Assembly: GCA_022827345.1 (NCBI GenBank)
Contig: JAJDTB010000007.1
Coordinates: 62,001 to 126,000, forward strand
Length of the DNA: 64,000 bases
Direction: 5' to 3'
Origin: Gemmatimonadota bacterium
GTDB taxonomy: Bacteria > Gemmatimonadota > Gemmatimonadetes > Longimicrobiales > Gaopeijiaceae
Numbering within the stretch: the stretch's first letter is position 1; every line of letters begins with the position of its first letter. The position numbers and the translations under genes are program-made. Positions 8,606-19,769 of the stretch are shown piece by piece. The notes below the pieces were generated by a model. That model made no database searches, was not told the DNA's origin, and saw only the letters and a program-made list of their open reading frames with translations.

Positions 8606-10717
8606 TTGAGCAGATCTCCTGCCCTCAATGTCGTCCCCGGTCGCGCCGCCGCAGTCGCGGCAGTCCTTGTCGCTTCCATCCTTCTGTTGCCGAACCCGTC
8701 GCGCGCCCAGACGGAACCGGACACGGTTGAGTTGGCGCCGATCGTGGTGACGGTGCTGAGGTCGCCGGTGCGCCTGGACCGGCTGCCCTTCTCCGCCTCC
8801 GTCATGGCCGGCGCGGAGCTGGCCGAGGGCAACTCGGGCCTCTTCATCGAGGAGGCGCTGCACGGGCTTCCGGGAGTGCGCGTACAGAACCGGTACAACC
8901 CGGCGGTGGGCGAGCGCATCTCGATCCGCGGCTTCGGGGCGCGGTCCCAGTTCGGCGTACGCGGCATCAAGATCCTGGTCGACGGCATCCCGGCGACGCT
9001 GCCGGACGGGCAGACCACCCTCGACCACCTGGACATCGGCTCGCTGGGACGCGTCGAAGCGCTGCGGGGCCCGGCCGCGGCACTCTACGGCAACGGGGCC
9101 GGGGGTGTCCTGCTCTTCGAGAGCGCACCGGCCGGTGCCGGCAAGCGCCAGGAGGGCACGCTGGTTGCAGGTTCGGACGGGCTCTTGCGGCTGCAGGCCA
9201 CCTCGTCGGGAACGCTGGGAAGCGCCGCCTACCGCATCAGTGTCGCCCAGCACGATTTCGACGGCTTCCGCGACAACCCGACGGATTCAGGCGAGGACCC
9301 CTACAGCCAGGCCACGCGCAGAACGGTCAACCACGGGCTCACCATACCCACGTCAAACGGGACCCTCGCCCTGCAGCTGAGCGTTCTCGACCTCGAGGCG
9401 CTGAACGGCGGATCGCTCCCGGCGGAGCTCTTCGACGACGGCAGCAACGAGGCATGGGGATTCAACGTCCGCCGGCGCACGCGGAAGGACGTCAGGCAGG
9501 GCCAGGGCGGGATCAGCTGGCGCGGGGCCCTGGGCGGGATGGAAGGCACCTTTTCCGCGTACGGTGTCAGCCGCCAGCTGGACAACCCGATCCCGACCTC
9601 CGTGATCGATCTGGACAGGAAGGGCGGCGGGATCCGCGTGGCGCTCGGCAAGGCTTGGCAGACGGCGACCGGCCCGGCCCGGGTGGACTTCGGCGCCGAG
9701 GGCGAACTCCAGAGCGATGACCGCCAGAACTTCGGCAACGACGGCGGCGAAAGGACAGCCCTGACGCTGGACCAGCAGGAGCGCGTTCGCGCGGCGGCCC
9801 TCTTCGGGCAGTTCCAGCTGCCCCTCGCCAGCCGCCTCAACGTTGTCGGGGCACTCCGGTTCGACCACTTCAACTTCCGCGCCGACGACCGCTTCACCGC
9901 CGCGGGCAACCCCGACGACTCCGGAAGCCGGGCCATGGCAGGACTGAGTCCGTCGCTCGGCCTCCACATCGACCTCGGCGACCACGGCCTCTTCGCCTCC
10001 CTCGCCCGCTCCTTCGAGACCCCGACGACCACCGAACTCGCCAACCAGCCCGACCGGGCGGGTGGCTTCAACCCCGGACTCGATCCGCAGCGAGGCTGGA
10101 CCGCGGAGGGCGGGCTTCGCGGTGAGCTGGGCGGGGGCGCCGCCTACGACCTGGCCGCATTCTCCTCCAGCCTCTCCAACCAGCTGGTGCCGTTCGAGGT
10201 TCCGAGCGCGCCCGGACGCCGCTTCTACCGCAACGCGGGCCGGTCGCGGGTACGCGGCTTCGAGGCCTCCCTGCGCGCGGCGCTGTCGTCGGTGCTGAGC
10301 GCCCGCTTCGCCTACGGCTACGTCGACGCACGCTTCACCGAATTCACCGTCGGCGGCAACGACTACGCCGACAACCGCGTCCCGGGAATCGCGCCACACC
10401 GGCTCGAGACCGGGCTGCGGGCGGCCCGGGGGCCCTGGTTCGGCGAACTGCGCGTGGAGGTGCGCGACGCCGTCCCGGCCAACGATTCCAACGAGGCGAG
10501 CGCGGACGGCTTCACCCTTGTCGGGCTCCGCTTCGGTGCCACCGAAGTGGGCTCCGGGAGCCTGCGGCTGTCCCCCTTCGCCGGAATCACCAACCTGACC
10601 AATGTGCGCTACGCGTCGTCGGTCGTGGTGAACGCCTTCGGCGGCAGGTTTTTCGAGCCCGGGCCGGATCGGGGCGGATACGTGGGAATGTCCATCATCT
10701 GGGATCGGGGCCGGTAG
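8606..10717 (+). CDS. TonB-dependent outer membrane receptor
   Basis: Signal peptide; LAPIVVTVLRSPVRLDRLPFSASVM TonB box/plug; GVRVQNRYNPAVGERISIRGFGARSQFGVRGIKILVDG; barrel and terminal aromatic-rich strand. Start site (TTG 8606) is an estimate within ORF 8552..10717. Confidence 0.88.
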   Translation: MSRSPALNVVPGRAAAVAAVLVASILLLPNPSRAQTEPDTVELAPIVVTVLRSPVRLDRLPFSASVMAGAELAEGNSGLFIEEALHGLPGVRVQNRYNPAVGERISIRGFGARSQFGVRGIKILVDGIPATLPDGQTTLDHLDIGSLGRVEALRGPAAALYGNGAGGVLLFESAPAGAGKRQEGTLVAGSDGLLRLQATSSGTLGSAAYRISVAQHDFDGFRDNPTDSGEDPYSQATRRTVNHGLTIPTSNGTLALQLSVLDLEALNGGSLPAELFDDGSNEAWGFNVRRRTRKDVRQGQGGISWRGALGGMEGTFSAYGVSRQLDNPIPTSVIDLDRKGGGIRVALGKAWQTATGPARVDFGAEGELQSDDRQNFGNDGGERTALTLDQQERVRAAALFGQFQLPLASRLNVVGALRFDHFNFRADDRFTAAGNPDDSGSRAMAGLSPSLGLHIDLGDHGLFASLARSFETPTTTELANQPDRAGGFNPGLDPQRGWTAEGGLRGELGGGAAYDLAAFSSSLSNQLVPFEVPSAPGRRFYRNAGRSRVRGFEASLRAALSSVLSARFAYGYVDARFTEFTVGGNDYADNRVPGIAPHRLETGLRAARGPWFGELRVEVRDAVPANDSNEASADGFTLVGLRFGATEVGSGSLRLSPFAGITNLTNVRYASSVVVNAFGGRFFEPGPDRGGYVGMSIIWDRGR

Positions 10718-10745
10718 GAGCGTCGGCGGGTGAAATGGCCGAACA

Positions 10746-10783
10746 TGTAATGCACACATTACCTTTGTAAAGTAAACATTACA
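10746..10783. repeat. Paired 18-bp dyad element, copy 1
   Basis: TGTAATGCACACATTACC tt TGTAAAGTAAACATTACA; intergenic between convergent genes. Confidence 0.7.
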
Positions 10784-10822
10784 TTCGATCGGGCGGATAT
10801 CCCAGGCGCCCACCGGTTGAGG

Positions 10823-11770
10823 CTACGACAAGCATCCCGCCGCGTTCTCGACCAGCCACAGGCCGTTCCCCACCGGACGCTCGCCCTCGGCATCCGAGGG
10901 GCTGCTGACCACCCGTTCCCCCAGCAACATCGCCGACGAGCCGCCGCCATCCAGGTTGAGGGCCTCGTCGGCGCCCAGCCACAGGAACAGACTGGCGAGC
11001 TCCGGGAGCGACATTCCCGCCGAGCGCGGGGCCTGGCGGCCATCGACCACCACGAGCCACAGCATCCGTCTCTCGTTGTCGAATCCGACCGCGGTGCGGG
11101 GATGGCGCGCGGCGGCGAAGGCCGGCCCCGCAGTGACCCCCAGATCGCCGACGACGAGACCTCGGTCGAGCAGTTCCGGATACCCCCCCACAACCCCCGT
11201 CTCGTCACTGCCCTGCCCCGGCGCGATCGTGTCGGGGCCGAAAGCCATGTGTTCCCCGGCCCGCTCGGGCACCCCGATCCACGGAATCCGGTCCGGGCCC
11301 CAGGCAAAGGCGGGACGAGTCGAGAAGCGGCTCGTGGTCTCCGTGACCTCCGCGCCCAGCGGGTCGCCGTTGTCCAGGCGGAAGAAGTCGCCGTTCACAC
11401 CGGCGAGCGGCACGGAGGGCGCGCCGGGAACCATCTGCGTGAGTGGAGCGCGCACCCTCCCGGTCCCGGCCTCGTTCATCGCGGGCACGACCACGAGATC
11501 CAGTTCGCACCGATCGATCTCCGCCGAAACCAGGTGGATGGCCCAGGGACCGCGCGCGGACCAGGCGAAGCGGTACAACACGCCGTCACCCAGTGCTTGC
11601 TCGCGAAGTGAATCCGGGGCGAGTTCAGCAAGCGCAGTGGACGGGAGCGGCGGCCATGCCGTCCCGCCCTGTTCCGACACCTCGCAGCCTGGCAGCAGCA
11701 GGGCGACAACCGTCACGGCGATTCCCTGTACTGCACGGGATCCCGTCCGCCTCCGGTTGATCATCTCCAC
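10823..11770 (-). CDS. Phosphodiester glycosidase family lipoprotein (NAGPA/DUF2233-like)
   Basis: VNGDFFRLDNGDPLG, RHPRTAVGFDNERRMLWLVVVDGRQ, GADEALNLDGGGSSAML. Confidence 0.82.
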   Translation of the reverse strand: MEMINRRRTGSRAVQGIAVTVVALLLPGCEVSEQGGTAWPPLPSTALAELAPDSLREQALGDGVLYRFAWSARGPWAIHLVSAEIDRCELDLVVVPAMNEAGTGRVRAPLTQMVPGAPSVPLAGVNGDFFRLDNGDPLGAEVTETTSRFSTRPAFAWGPDRIPWIGVPERAGEHMAFGPDTIAPGQGSDETGVVGGYPELLDRGLVVGDLGVTAGPAFAAARHPRTAVGFDNERRMLWLVVVDGRQAPRSAGMSLPELASLFLWLGADEALNLDGGGSSAMLLGERVVSSPSDAEGERPVGNGLWLVENAAGCLS

Positions 11771-11898
11771 ACCTCCTCCAAAGAGGTTGCATGCGCCCGC
11801 CGCGGATCAATGTCGCCGCAGACCCCACCGCGTCAAGCCGCGGGCCGGAAACGCGAAGCGCTGGTACCGTGCGCCGGCATCGGGTATACTCCCCCGCC

Positions 11899-12417
11899 AT
11901 GTCGTTCGTTGCCAACACCGCGTTGCCTGCCCTGCGGCGCAGCTTCCGCGTGCTGTGCCTCTGCATCGCGCTGGGCGCACTCACCGGAGCCGAAGCCGCG
12001 TCCGCGCAGTATCGGTTCGGCATCGCATTCGGCGGGGCCGGAATGGTCGGCGTGCTCGCCGAGTACCGATGGGAGCACCGGGGGCTCGAGCTGCAGGCTG
12101 GAACCTGGCGCTTTCGGGACCTGAGCCTTTCGCTGACCGGCAAGCAGTATGTCGGATCGTACGCCGTCGCGCCGTACGCCGGCGTCGGGCTTTGGGGGAT
12201 CGTGGCCGGGGCCGAAGCGGGGACCGGCTACGGCCTGATCGCGCGCTTCCCCATCGGACTGGAATGGAGTTTCGTGTCACGCCACGCGGTCGGCGCCGCC
12301 GTCTACCTCAATCGGGCACTGGCAGTCAAGCGCCCCGACCCGGAAGACCTGCGCCCCCCGCGCGGAGCCCTGATCCCGCTCCCCGAACTCAGCTACCGCT
12401 GGCAGCCCCGGAACTGA
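11899..12417 (+). CDS. Hypothetical secreted / outer membrane beta-barrel-like protein
   Basis: In-frame ATG at 11899 gives a signal peptide (...LCLCIALGALTGAEAASAQ) followed by alternating hydrophobic strands. Confidence 0.55.
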   Translation: MSFVANTALPALRRSFRVLCLCIALGALTGAEAASAQYRFGIAFGGAGMVGVLAEYRWEHRGLELQAGTWRFRDLSLSLTGKQYVGSYAVAPYAGVGLWGIVAGAEAGTGYGLIARFPIGLEWSFVSRHAVGAAVYLNRALAVKRPDPEDLRPPRGALIPLPELSYRWQPRN

Positions 12418-13600
12418 CCGGCTCCATCCCGACGTACTTGAGACCGCTGCCGGTATTGAAGAGGACGACCTCGTCCCCGGCCCCGATCAGTCCCATGTCC
12501 ATCAGCCTGGGCACGGCCGCGGCCGTCGCCCCACCCTCGGGCGCGCCGAAAATCCCCGTCGCCGCCCCCATCCGGTCCACCCACTCCTGCATCTCGGTGT
12601 CGGGCACCGCCACCGCCCCGCCCCCCGACTCGCGGATCCCGCGCAGAATCAGGAAATCGCCCACGGCTCCCGGCACGCGCAGCCCCGCGGCGTAGGTGAC
12701 CGCGTCCTCCCACATCCCCGCATCCTCCCAGCCCTTCTCCCACGCCCTCACCATCGGCGCGCACCCCGTGGACTGCACACAGAACATCCTCGGCCGCTCC
12801 GACCCGATCCACCCCAGCTCCTCCATCTCCGCGAACGCCTTCCACATCCCGATCAGGCCCGTGCCGCCGCCCGTCGGGTACACGATCGCGTCGGGAAGGC
12901 GACCGCCCAGCTGCTCGAAGAGCTCGTACCCCATCGTCTTCTTGCCTTCGACCCGGTAGGGCTCCTTGAGGGTGGAGAGGTCCCACCAGCCGTCCTCGTC
13001 GCAGCGCTGCCGCACGATCCGGCCGCAGTCGCTGATCAGTCCGTCCAGCAGCTGCAGGTCGGCCCCCAGCGCCCGGATCTCCGCGAGGATCGGCACGGGC
13101 GTGTCCTCCGGCACCACGACGTGCACGGGCAGCCCCGCGGCAGCCCCGTACGCGGCACTGGACCCCGCGGCGTTCCCGGCCGAGGGGATCGCGAGCTCCC
13201 GCGCGCCCAGCTCATACGCCCGCGAGACGGCCATGCACAGCCCCCTGTCCTTGAAGGAACCGGTGGGGTTCTGGCCCTCGTCCTTGATCCAAAGGCGGCG
13301 CACGCCCAGGGTGCGCGCGAACCGCGGCGAGGACACCAGGGGGGTGAAGCCCTCTCCCAGCGTGACGCGGAAGTTCGGGTCCCGCACCGGCAGAACCTCC
13401 GCGTATCGCCAGAGCGATGGGGTCCGCCCTGCCACGGCTTCCGGAGTGAACCGCCCCTTCAGCGCGTCCAGGTCGTAGCGGGCAAAAAGCGGCTTGCCGG
13501 CGGGCGAAAGTCCGATCAGCTGTTCGGACTCGAAGGTCTCCCCGGTCGCGGTGCACTCCAGGAAGGCCGCGCCGGGGAGGTGGGGGGAAGTCGAAGTCAT
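12389..13600 (-). CDS. thrC: Threonine synthase
   Basis: LWIKDEGQNPTGSFKDRG PLP-lysine motif, IPSAGNAAGSSAAYGAAAGL, YPTGGGTGLIGMWKAF, FNTGSGLKY. Confidence 0.92.
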   Translation of the reverse strand: MTSTSPHLPGAAFLECTATGETFESEQLIGLSPAGKPLFARYDLDALKGRFTPEAVAGRTPSLWRYAEVLPVRDPNFRVTLGEGFTPLVSSPRFARTLGVRRLWIKDEGQNPTGSFKDRGLCMAVSRAYELGARELAIPSAGNAAGSSAAYGAAAGLPVHVVVPEDTPVPILAEIRALGADLQLLDGLISDCGRIVRQRCDEDGWWDLSTLKEPYRVEGKKTMGYELFEQLGGRLPDAIVYPTGGGTGLIGMWKAFAEMEELGWIGSERPRMFCVQSTGCAPMVRAWEKGWEDAGMWEDAVTYAAGLRVPGAVGDFLILRGIRESGGGAVAVPDTEMQEWVDRMGAATGIFGAPEGGATAAAVPRLMDMGLIGAGDEVVLFNTGSGLKYVGMEPVSSGAASGS

Positions 13601-13750
13601 GCCGTTCTCTCGGGAAGCAGGTGCGGGTTGAAGGAATCGAGGTCGCGAGGCAACCTTTGTTCGGGGGTCGCGCGTCACAGTCACGACCGCAACAAAGGTA
13701 ATGCGCCACGACTCGCGCGGGGCCAACGTGGAATCGTCCGTGGAAAGAGC

Positions 13751-14356
13751 ATGGAGTGGGCCGCGGTGAGGTATCCGCCGAGCGACGCAACCGGATCCGG
13801 AGACATGGAAGCCCAATTGATTCGCCGAGCGTGCGAGGGAGACGGTAGAGCCGTCCGCGCTCTGTACGACCGGTACTCACCGAGGGTGTTCGCAGTGGTG
13901 CGGCGCATCGCCGGTGACGATGATCTGGCGCAGGACTACGCGCAGGAAGCGTGGATCCGTGCCATTCGGGCGCTCCCCACATTTCGGGGCGACGCCCGTT
14001 TTTCCACCTGGCTGCACAGGATCGCGGTGAATTCGGCCCTGCAAGCCGTCAGGAAGGCCAAAACCCGGAAGACGAGGGAGGTCGCGATGCCCGACGAGGT
14101 CGCCGTGGCGCCTCGAATGGGCGACGCGCTCCTGGAGCGCAAGCTGGAAGAGGCGCTCGACCTCCTCCCCGAGGGGATGCGGAAAGTGTTGCTCCTCCAC
14201 GACGTGGAAGGCTACACGCACGAAGAAATCGGAGCCGCCCTGGGCGTGACCTCGGGCACCTCCAAATCACAGCTGTTCAAGGCGCGCGCGAAGATGCGCC
14301 GCATGCTGCGTGGAATCGAACCCAGTCCGAGGGAAGTCGAAGCATGGAGCGTTTGA
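13751..14356 (+). CDS. ECF RNA polymerase sigma factor
   Basis: Region 2 DDLAQDYAQEAWIRAIRALPTFRGDARFSTWLHRIAVN; region 4 LPEGMRKVLLLHDVEGYTHEEIGAALGVTSGTSKSQLFKARAKMR. Confidence 0.9.
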   Translation: MEWAAVRYPPSDATGSGDMEAQLIRRACEGDGRAVRALYDRYSPRVFAVVRRIAGDDDLAQDYAQEAWIRAIRALPTFRGDARFSTWLHRIAVNSALQAVRKAKTRKTREVAMPDEVAVAPRMGDALLERKLEEALDLLPEGMRKVLLLHDVEGYTHEEIGAALGVTSGTSKSQLFKARAKMRRMLRGIEPSPREVEAWSV

Positions 14357-15015
14357 AACTCGAAGATCTGGCGCGGTTGGTCGATGAGCAGCCGACTGCG
14401 AAAGAACAGGCGATTCTCGACCGGGACCCGGGACTCCGGCGAGAACTCGAAGCAATGCGTGCCCAGACCCGGGAATTGCAGCACCTCCCCGCGATCCTGC
14501 CGCCCCCCGGCGGGTGGCACGAACTCGAGCAGGAGCTGGTGACGACCGGCCTGATCCGCGGTCATGCACCGGTAGCCGGGATGTGGCGAAAGTGGCTGCA
14601 GGTGGCGGCCGCCTTCGTGCTCTTCATCGGCGGGACCACCTTCGGCTGGGTCACCGCCAACGGGACCGGCCTCGGCGACGGGCTCGACCAGCAGGCGTCG
14701 GCGGGCTCGGATCCTTCCGGGGCCGGAGTGGCCTCGCCGGCGTCCCTCGAAGACGCCCGCACGGCGGTCGAGGCCGCCGAGAGCGAGTGGAGGCGTGCGT
14801 TCGGGGAGTATCAGCAGCTCTTCTACGCCGAGAATGGGCAGCAGCCCCGCCGCGACCCGGTTGCGCGGCTGGCCGGGATCGAGGCGCTGGTGGCGGCGGG
14901 TGAGGCCGCCGTCCAGGAAGCTCCCGATGACGAATTCCTGAACCTCTTCTACGTCAACACGCTGATGGAGCGGCAGCAGACGCTGAGCCAGATCAGCCTG
15001 GACGCCTGGCATTGA
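14344..15015 (+). CDS. Membrane-anchored anti-sigma factor-like protein
   Basis: ATG overlaps the sigma gene stop; acidic N-terminal region then a single TM helix WLQVAAAFVLFIGGTTFGWV. Confidence 0.65.
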   Translation: MERLKLEDLARLVDEQPTAKEQAILDRDPGLRRELEAMRAQTRELQHLPAILPPPGGWHELEQELVTTGLIRGHAPVAGMWRKWLQVAAAFVLFIGGTTFGWVTANGTGLGDGLDQQASAGSDPSGAGVASPASLEDARTAVEAAESEWRRAFGEYQQLFYAENGQQPRRDPVARLAGIEALVAAGEAAVQEAPDDEFLNLFYVNTLMERQQTLSQISLDAWH

Positions 15016-16124
15016 TGAACAGCACACTGCGTCCGCTCGCCCTGGTCGCCGCGCTGGGGACGGGGCTGCCAGGCCCTGCCTATGCACAGGATTCCTTCGG
15101 CGGCGGGCCGCCGCGCGCGTGGATCGGCATCCTCACCCAAACGGCCACGCTGCCCGAGGGTGGCGACCCGGTCGCGGCGCTGGTCACGAACGTCTTCGTG
15201 AACGGTCCGGCGCACCGCGGGGGCGTCCTGCCCGGAGACCTGGTCGTCGCCGTCAATGGGACTCCGCTCGCGGCCTACGACAACTGGTTGAACATGTTGG
15301 CCGGGCTGGAGCCGGGTCGGCCCATGCAGGTAGGGCTGTTGAGACGCGGCGAGGAGATGGAAGTGACCATCATCGCCGACAGGCGGCCCGTGATGCTCGG
15401 CTCACCGTTCGACCTGGCCCGTCTGGACACGATCCAGGCCAGGGTGTCGAAGACCTTCGACTCCATCATGCAGATGTTCGGGACGCAGCCGAGCGATTCG
15501 GTCGTGCTGGATTTCACGAGCACCGGTGACCGCCTGCTCCAGTGGGAAGCGCGAGTGCAGGTGAGTTGGCAGCAGACGGCTGCGCGCCAGGCCGCAGAAC
15601 CCGAAGCCGCGCTGCGGAGGACGGAGGACGGGACGGAATCCGTGGAGGAGCGGCGGGCCAACCTGGAGGTCGCCCGCGAGGAAGCCGAATTGCGCGTGGT
15701 CGCCGAACAGGGCTCCGACCCGCTGACCGCTGGCGGCGGCGGCGAGCTGCGACTCACGGTGGAGACCCTGAGCGCTTCGAGCGCGCCGACGCCGATGTCC
15801 TTCGTCATCGAGCGCCCGGTGGTGCTGGGCGGTGCCCAGGTGCTGCCGTTGACCAGCGAACTTGGCCGCGCCTTCGACGTCGACGCGGGAGTCCTCGTGA
15901 CCGACGTGGTGGGTCAGAGCGCAGCCGCACGGGCGGGTTTCCGCGCGGGCGACGTGATCGTGGCGGTGGCCGGAGGAGCGGTCGCGTCGCTCGTTCAGCT
16001 CCGCGCGGCGCTCGCGACAACGGAACTGCCCACGGTGATTACCGTCGTACGCCGCGGCGGCGTTGTGGAACTCGTCTACCCGCCGCCGCGCCAGGGCGGA
16101 AGAGGCCCGATCGGTTCCGAATAG
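15015..16124 (+). CDS. Secreted double-PDZ domain protein
   Basis: Signal peptide; two PDZ-like motifs (GPAHRGGVLPGDLVVAVNGTPL and SAAARAGFRAGDVIVAVAGGAV). Confidence 0.8.
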   Translation: MNSTLRPLALVAALGTGLPGPAYAQDSFGGGPPRAWIGILTQTATLPEGGDPVAALVTNVFVNGPAHRGGVLPGDLVVAVNGTPLAAYDNWLNMLAGLEPGRPMQVGLLRRGEEMEVTIIADRRPVMLGSPFDLARLDTIQARVSKTFDSIMQMFGTQPSDSVVLDFTSTGDRLLQWEARVQVSWQQTAARQAAEPEAALRRTEDGTESVEERRANLEVAREEAELRVVAEQGSDPLTAGGGGELRLTVETLSASSAPTPMSFVIERPVVLGGAQVLPLTSELGRAFDVDAGVLVTDVVGQSAAARAGFRAGDVIVAVAGGAVASLVQLRAALATTELPTVITVVRRGGVVELVYPPPRQGGRGPIGSE

Positions 16125-16132
16125 CCGTCGCC

Positions 16133-17347
<1,215 letters not shown>

Positions 17348-17361
17348 GGGTCTTTCCCCGG

Positions 17362-19020
17362 CTAGAAGGGCCGGAACCGGCCGCGCATCTGGTTGATTCG
17401 ATCCTGCTGCCTCGCCTGGAGCTGGGCAGCGCCGATGAGCGCAAGCTGTTCACCCTCCTCCAATCCGGCGAGGATCTCGGCGTAGTCCCAATCGCTGACC
17501 CCTATCACGACGGGACGAGGTTCGACGTTGCCCGCCGCGTCCACGACGAAAGCCACCGCCGGCCGGAAGGCCGGGTCCCCGCTGGCACCGCCCATCGCCG
17601 CCATGAGACCGCCGAAGCCGCGGCCGCCGCCCGCGCGACCACCGCCCTGGCCACCCGGAAGGGCGCGCCCGCCACCGGGCCTCCCTCCAGCGGCGGCGTC
17701 CTCGCCGTTGGGCGCTTGTTGCCCGTCCGCCGACTCGGAGGCCCCCGGGCCCGCACCGGCACTGCGCTGCCCCTCGGTGCGCGCACCGCCCTCCGGGCCC
17801 GCGTCGCCGCCCTGCTCCTGTCCGCCGGCACGCCGCTCGCGCATGGCGGCAAAGAGCGCCCTCGCGGAGTCGGCGCTGATCTCACCCGACTCCATCCCGG
17901 CCCGGATTCTGGCCATGTCGGAACCCGGCATTCCGGTGCCGCCCCGTGCCCCACCACCCGGTCCGGCCGCCATGGTACCGCCCGAGGCAGCGCCGGACCG
18001 GGCCGCAGCCTGCGCCATCAGGTCTCCCCAGGCGCCGCGATCGATCGACGCCGTCTGCGGATCGAGGCCGAGCACCTCGGCCGCCGGCGCCAGCTCCTGA
18101 GGCTGCACGACCGCGTTGTTCGGCACCGTCAGAGCACCGCGCCGCTCATTCACCAGAACTTCGACCTCGGCGTTCATGCCCGGCTTCAGCAGGCCGGCCT
18201 CGTTGTTGAGGAGCACGATCACGGGAAACATGGTGACGTTCTGCTCCACCACGGCCTGCGGTTCGATCTTCTCGATCTCTCCCTGGAAGGTCCTGTCCGG
18301 AAAGGCCTCGACCTGCACGGTCGCGACCATGCCGGCCATCAACTGACCCACATCCGTCTCGTCCACAAGGGTGCGGACGCGCATGTTGTCGAGGTTGGCC
18401 ATCGTGAACAGCGCGTTGCCGCCCGACACGTTCTGGGTGGCCGACTGAATCACCTGCCCGTACTCGACCAGTTTCTCCAGGATGACCCCGGCCATCGGCG
18501 CCCGAATCGTGACGTCGTTCAGCCGCAGCGTGGCGAGCTCCAGGTTCGTCTTGGCACGCACGAGCGCGGCCTGCGCGTTCGCGAATTCGAGCTGGGTCTG
18601 CTCGTACTCCTGCGCCGTGATCACCTCGGATTCGAGCAGCTCTTCCGAGCGCGTCAGCTGGGCCCGCGCGATTCCGATCCTGGCCTCCGCCACGTCCAGG
18701 TCGGCGACCGCCTGGTCGTGCGAGTTCTGGACGTCCCTGGGATCGACCCGGGCCAGAACCGTGCCCGGCTCGACCTCGTCTCCGGAATCGACGAACAGGT
18801 CGAGGATCTCGCCCGAAGCCTTCGACTTCACTTCCACCCTGAGTACCGGCTCCAACTCACCCGTAGCCTCCGCCGTCACCCGCAGATCGCGGTACTCGGC
18901 CGGCGCGACCTGAATGCCGATCTCCGGCTCTTCCTCCACGGTTTCGCAGGCCGTGAGCACCAGTGCCGCGACGACCGGAATGGCCAGGGCGGGCGCTCGA
19001 CCATAGTCAAGACGTAACAT
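17362..19020 (-). CDS. MacA/HlyD-type periplasmic adaptor with Gly/Ala-rich insert
   Basis: ATG at 19020 gives lipoprotein [25 protein letters not shown]; barrel-sandwich/hairpin region SKASGEILDLFVDSGDEVEPGTVLARVD. Confidence 0.9.
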   Translation of the reverse strand: MLRLDYGRAPALAIPVVAALVLTACETVEEEPEIGIQVAPAEYRDLRVTAEATGELEPVLRVEVKSKASGEILDLFVDSGDEVEPGTVLARVDPRDVQNSHDQAVADLDVAEARIGIARAQLTRSEELLESEVITAQEYEQTQLEFANAQAALVRAKTNLELATLRLNDVTIRAPMAGVILEKLVEYGQVIQSATQNVSGGNALFTMANLDNMRVRTLVDETDVGQLMAGMVATVQVEAFPDRTFQGEIEKIEPQAVVEQNVTMFPVIVLLNNEAGLLKPGMNAEVEVLVNERRGALTVPNNAVVQPQELAPAAEVLGLDPQTASIDRGAWGDLMAQAAARSGAASGGTMAAGPGGGARGGTGMPGSDMARIRAGMESGEISADSARALFAAMRERRAGGQEQGGDAGPEGGARTEGQRSAGAGPGASESADGQQAPNGEDAAAGGRPGGGRALPGGQGGGRAGGGRGFGGLMAAMGGASGDPAFRPAVAFVVDAAGNVEPRPVVIGVSDWDYAEILAGLEEGEQLALIGAAQLQARQQDRINQMRGRFRPF

Positions 19021-19769
19021 CAGTTCTTCATCCCTTCGTTCATGAAGTCGCGCTCGACCAGCCCGTCGCTGAGATGGATCTGACGCGATGCAGCGGCCGC
19101 AATGTCCGCCTCGTGGGTCACCAGGATGATCGTCTGTCCTGCCCGGTTGAGCCGGGTCAGGATCTCCACGATCTCCCTCGAGGTGACCGAATCCAGGTTG
19201 CCGGTGGGCTCGTCGGCGAGAAGCAGCGCGGGGTCGTTCACCAGCGCCCGCGCAATCGCCACGCGCTGCCTCTGTCCGCCGGAGAGCTCGGGCGGCTTGT
19301 GATCCATCCGGTCTCCCAGTCCGACCAGCTCCAGCTTTTCCTCGGCCCGGCGGCGGCGCTCCTTCGAGGACACTCCCGCGTAGATCAGCGGCAGCTCGAC
19401 GTTGTGCAGGGAGCTGGCTCTCGGCAGCAGGTTGAAGGTCTGGAAGACGAACCCGATGTCGCGGTTGCGCACGCGCGCCAACTGGTCGTCCGACAATTCG
19501 GAAACCTTGCGTCCGTTGAGCCAGTAATCGCCCGCCGTTGGCGTATCCAGACATCCGATGAGGTTCATGAATGTGGACTTGCCGCTTCCGGAGGGACCCA
19601 TGATCGCGACGAACTCGCCGCGAGCCACCTCCATGTCGACCCCGCGCACGGCGCGCACCGTCTCGGCCCCCAGGATGTAGTACTTCCGGAGACCCTCGGT
19701 CTGAATGACGACGCCGTTGACGCCGGTCCCGCTTCCGTTCATTTCCCTGCCCGATCTGCCGTTTCTCAA
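19020..19769 (-). CDS. MacB/LolD-type ABC transporter ATPase
   Basis: Walker [10 protein letters not shown], signature [15 protein letters not shown], Walker [17 protein letters not shown] switch. Confidence 0.95.
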   Translation of the reverse strand: MRNGRSGREMNGSGTGVNGVVIQTEGLRKYYILGAETVRAVRGVDMEVARGEFVAIMGPSGSGKSTFMNLIGCLDTPTAGDYWLNGRKVSELSDDQLARVRNRDIGFVFQTFNLLPRASSLHNVELPLIYAGVSSKERRRRAEEKLELVGLGDRMDHKPPELSGGQRQRVAIARALVNDPALLLADEPTGNLDSVTSREIVEILTRLNRAGQTIILVTHEADIAAAASRQIHLSDGLVERDFMNEGMKN

